A stretch of 64,000 nt of DNA, taken from NCBI GenBank assembly GCA_907163375.1, contig CAJQUW010003190.1:41001-105000 (forward strand). Reading direction: 5' to 3'. This stretch comes from Prostheceraeus crozeri (Eukaryota; Platyhelminthes; Polycladida; Euryleptidae). The number at the start of each line of letters is the position of its first letter. The stretch's first letter is position 1. Position numbers and translations under genes: made by a program. Positions 60,536 to 64,000 of the stretch are shown here, in pieces. The notes below the pieces were generated by a model that worked only from the letters and a program-made list of their open reading frames with translations, did not search any database and was not told the origin of the DNA.

Positions 60536-61860
60536 TTAGAGTGTTCTACTTGCAATAACGGCGATAGGCCTTTTTACACGACCCGTGGCCTGTGGGTGTA
60601 GGGACGTTGAGTTAACAGCTCCTAAAGGGCCCGTTCCACTTGGTGTCGTCTGCTGTGTAGTATAACGTACGTTTCTGTGAAAGTCGGGCGTATGCAAGGT
60701 ATGGGTTCCATGCACAAGTCTGCGTTTTTCAATTCGCTGAACAGATGTCTGCTTATGGTCTGCTTCCCATATGACAAGGCTGGGGTGTCTCTCTTCAAGT
60801 ATTCGCTGATGTAAAGGGTTTGGGTTCGTGACGCTTTGGCAAAATTGGGTGATAAAATCGCCGGTAATAGGAGGCATAGCCCTAAGCTATTGGCAAACTT
60901 TCTTCTAGTAGATGTTGGTGGTGTAAGCTGGACGTTGGGATATGTGTCCCCGGCCGTATCAAACCTATTTGTTGATCAGTGTCGGGTTTGAGGCCATCAG
61001 CGTCGTAGATATAGTGACGCAATGAAACCTGTACCTGAGAAGGTTTAGCGAACGTCACACTTTTCGGTTTCAGTTTGACCCCCGTTGCGTCAACCAATTC
61101 TCGAATAGGATTTGCTCTTACAGTGTTTGTAGATGTCATGTTGACAAAAACTCAACAGACGAGTAGCAGATGATGTCGTCTATGTAGACGATGCTATGAT
61201 TTAGATTTGGTAATCCCTCTAGTATGACTTCCATGGCTCGCTGAAATGTAGCCGGGCGCATTAGCTAGAGTGCGAATGGTAGTCGGCAAAATTCGAACGT
61301 TTCCGGCCAAGGTGGTTTTCAAAGAAGCAGTCTTCGGCGTTCTTGAGTTCTTGGGGCAATAGGTATCATGCCAGTATCCCGATGCCCAAGATCCAGAGTT
61401 GAAATAGTATGTCGCGTTGGTATAGACAGCTTGGCCGTTTCAATCAAGTCCGATGGTAGAGGCACAAATAGTTCCTTTGCTGGTAGTTAATAGCATTCAG
61501 GCGTCTCCGCAGAAGGATCGACAGAAGATAATCGATTCCGGTGCCGACCCTTCTGTTTATTAACTAGAACTGACAGGATGTACGCTCAAATGGACTAGCT
61601 GGTTGGTTAGATGATGGCCGTAGTTAATGGCGTACCATATTTGTCTAGTGATTGTTCGTTTATCACTCCTTTCTTAGCGTGTTCTGGGATCCCGCTGATG
61701 TATGTGACATTGAACTAAGACTAGGAGGGTTTGTTTTCCAATGTGGATGGTGATGGTTCAACCACCCTCCATTTGTCCGAGCGTATCGAATTCATGCGAC
61801 CGAGCACAAAACGTCTGGTATCGCCAGTAGAGTTTAGTGTCAATTCCGCCGGCGCGCGCC
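60536..61860 (-). mobile_element. Gypsy reverse transcriptase and RNase H region (broken)
   Basis: The reverse transcriptase catalytic block VYIDDIICYSS lies near 61170, with STLDL and the NAPATFQ-type block upstream (61400 and 61260). The frame 60882-61139 reads the thumb (LKLKPKSVTFAKP, DADGLKPD). The frame 60536-60877 reads the connection and RNase H start (VTNPNPLHQ, ending RPIAVIASRTL). These are characteristic of Ty3/Gypsy polymerases. Broken. Confidence 0.92.
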
Positions 61861-64000
61861 TGCTTGTCTCGTCCGCTAGACGACGCAAGATTTTTGAAAA
61901 AAGGCTTAGAAACTAATCCATCTGATTTCGGTTCGCACTTGTAGGATGACGATTGATCTTCCCCAATAATAAGATCTTCCCGCTTGGCTAAGAGAGACTT
62001 CCGCTTTGCCGTACGGTTAGCCCCTCGATGAAACTTTGCTGGGGCTATGCGACATATTGTATCGTATACAAAATGGGGAGATTGTTGATGTTCGGCGAAT
62101 GCGACCACTCGTTGGCGATCAGTTACTTGCGATAACCGATTACTATCTGTTAGGGTGGAAATAGAAAAGACCGTTTTCCGACGAGATGGGATGCGTCGCA
62201 AATCTAGGACGCCACTGTCATTTTCCTGCTAGAGCTATGATGGGTCTTATACGTAGCTAATTGTGTTTGGTGCTGGGTCACGTGTGTGTTTGGTAGTTGC
62301 TTGTCTTGTGGTATGGTAACGTTTATAGTTCTAGCTCTTACGGCACCCAAACTCTGGTGGGTAGTGGGAAGAGGGGTAATTCAATTTTTTCTTTTTTGTA
62401 TATGATTTTGGGTTGGAAATATTCAACGTCTTGTTTGAAAAAGTCTTACTCCGAGGATGCTGTCAAACTGCAGGATCTCATTTCATAACAAGCTCCAACA
62501 TCGTTTGAAAGGATAATCTATTTTTCGTCAAAGGGTCCAATAAGATCGTAGCGCAGCCAACTGATTCTAAATCACCTGCTACTATACCGTTTTTCGCGCT
62601 GAAATGGAAGTTTTCCCCTCAATTGATGTTCCTATTCTTGCAAACTTTCCTTCCGATACTAGAGTTATACCTGCACCTGTGTCACAGCCCCCCCCTAGTG
62701 GATGTTCGTAGCAAGACTTTGTTGTTGATGTGCGCGGATGAACAGATTTCTCTTGTTGTTCTCATCTAGTACCGTGCAGCAACGACGTCCTCTGTGCTTG
62801 TTACTGATCTAGGCCACTAATGGAAGATTGCAGTTGTGGGGATAATGCTCGTCCCTGTCGTCATTGTCTTGAGTTGTGCAGTGTCTCTGCCAATGAAGAT
62901 GTGCTGCCCACAAGGGGCTATCTCGAGGGATGTGTACAGACGTTTGGCTCTCTTGTGTCGTGACGACTGTGTTTGAATAATGCTGGTGGGTTTATGGATG
63001 TCTAGTGTCGGCATGTCTCCTCTCTACAGCTCTACGTTCAACGTGCGTGGGCTGTCATTGGAGAGGATTGCGAGACGACGGTACCATGCAGTGCAACATG
63101 GATTTCCTGGTTGGGTGACATATGCTGTTTGAGTCTTGTTCGTTTGACTGTGCTCTCTTTGGCGTCCTTCGCCCAAGTGTAGGTAGAGCTATGTAGCCGT
63201 GTTCGGCATCCAGACAGTACGTCTGCGGTTACCCGATTGGCACATTTCTTCGCAGATGCGAAGGAAGAACAGGTATATTGAGTCACACTACAGACACACG
63301 CAGGCTAATAATCCATATTGTTTAGCAGTGACATGCCTGTAGCCCAGGCTAGGAATCGGAAGGACACTCGGGTATGGCTACTGCTGTTTATAATGAGATT
63401 TTTAAAGTTTACGTATCTGTGCTTTCCTCAGACGAAGAATTCCCAAGCGTGTGGCTGGATTTCGTGTTGATGTCTATTGTTGAGGGTTCCCATGAGATCG
63501 TTTGATTTGTCTCCGCGAGGACTGTATGTAGCTACGCCTCCCAAATTATAGTACACTTAGATCATGAAAAGCTAGTGGTGGCAGCACTAGGAGACATAGT
63601 CGTGAAGTTGTATGCTTCCGCACCTAAGGCTAGGTAAAGTTGCGTATGGGTGTGGATATGAGAATTTGCAGTGTTGAGAAGGAGGGCATACACACGGCAT
63701 CCATGTGATCGTGCTAGATGATAATTGTCAGCATGTACTCTTTGGTAACAAAGTGCATGTATTTTTAGTGACTTCATGGAGCACGGGTCGACGAGTCCAC
63801 TGTTTGAGGACTGTATCAATGGTTTGTCAAACTAGTGATCACAGGTAACCCATGATGGTGCTGTGATGTTCCTTTATAATGTAAATCACGGGGATGTCTA
63901 CTGAGACGAAAACCTTTCTCCATTGCTAGGATAACTGAAGTTGTACACCCTTCGTACACTGGAAAATCTTCCAACAGACCTCTAATCCGTGAACCGCTTT

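Larger units (their letters stand above)
55790..64000 (-). mobile_element. Ty3/Gypsy LTR retrotransposon fossil, broken, open at the right edge
   Basis: The minus strand holds pol domains in the order reverse transcriptase, RNase H, integrase, which is the Ty3/Gypsy order. The left limit is uncertain: a purine run (minus strand) at about 55799-55812 could be the polypurine tract before a 3' LTR, but no LTR pair is visible. The window ends before the 5' end. The part from 62.2 to 64 kb, where gag and protease should lie, is not recognisable, nor is 55.8-58.7 kb. The element is heavily broken, with dozens of breaks over the pol region. Age cannot be judged, because the breaks may be partly sequencing error. 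Confidence 0.65.

Noticed and set aside
1-64000. CRISPR arrays, operons, bacterial promoters
   Set aside because: Nothing of the kind is visible; the window is eukaryotic.

Overview
The window reads as part of a large, AT-rich genome of a marine invertebrate. The evidence is interrupted eukaryotic reading frames, one clearly spliced gene, many non-LTR retrotransposons and Penelope-like elements (PLEs), and frequent short palindromes such as TACATGTA and TAGGCCTA, which I associate with echinoderms, molluscs and similar genomes. I cannot name the species. There are no operons, no CRISPR array and no prokaryotic signals. Nearly every protein-like stretch belongs to a mobile element. The exception is a two-exon gene end at 29956-31482 (minus).

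Layout. 1-1130: a 304-bp tandem repeat that degenerates to the right. 1.36-2.48 kb: a Tc1-type transposase with one frameshift. 3.67-7.15 kb: LINE-A (plus), split by about 2.1 kb of inserted DNA. 9.8-15.2 kb: LINE-B (minus), split twice, once by a 1651-bp DNA transposon with perfect 8-bp target duplications and once by a PLE. 17.4-20.7 kb: two inverted copies of one MITE family, each with an 8-bp target duplication, on either side of a decayed Tc1-like transposase. 22.4-26.4 kb: short terminal-inverted-repeat elements, an internally deleted Tc1/mariner element with TA duplications, a Tc1 fragment and a LINE 3' end. 29.9-31.5 kb: the spliced gene. 31.9-33.9 kb: two different LINE fragments end to end. 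36.0-36.7 kb: a foldback element. 44.1-45.7 kb: a piggyBac transposase, next to a long hairpin. 46.7-54.1 kb: a cluster of PLE pieces of at least three families, in both orientations, with (AT)n tracts, a large inverted repeat and hammerhead-ribozyme motifs. 55-64 kb: a broken Ty3/Gypsy element on the minus strand.

The most interesting locus is the PLE cluster. At 49698-49751 a full hammerhead ribozyme fold can be drawn (CUGAUGA core, 4-bp helix II, GAAA, palindromic helix III, two-part helix I). It overlaps the B box of a tRNA-like repeat and ends next to an (AT)n tract. Two PLE 3' ends nearby carry related ribozyme-like hairpins whose helix II bases differ but still pair.

Right of about 54.2 kb the sequence changes character: it has more G+C, and the frames of conserved domains break very often. 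This may be an old element, or it may be uncorrected long-read sequence at a contig end, so the state of that part should be read with caution.
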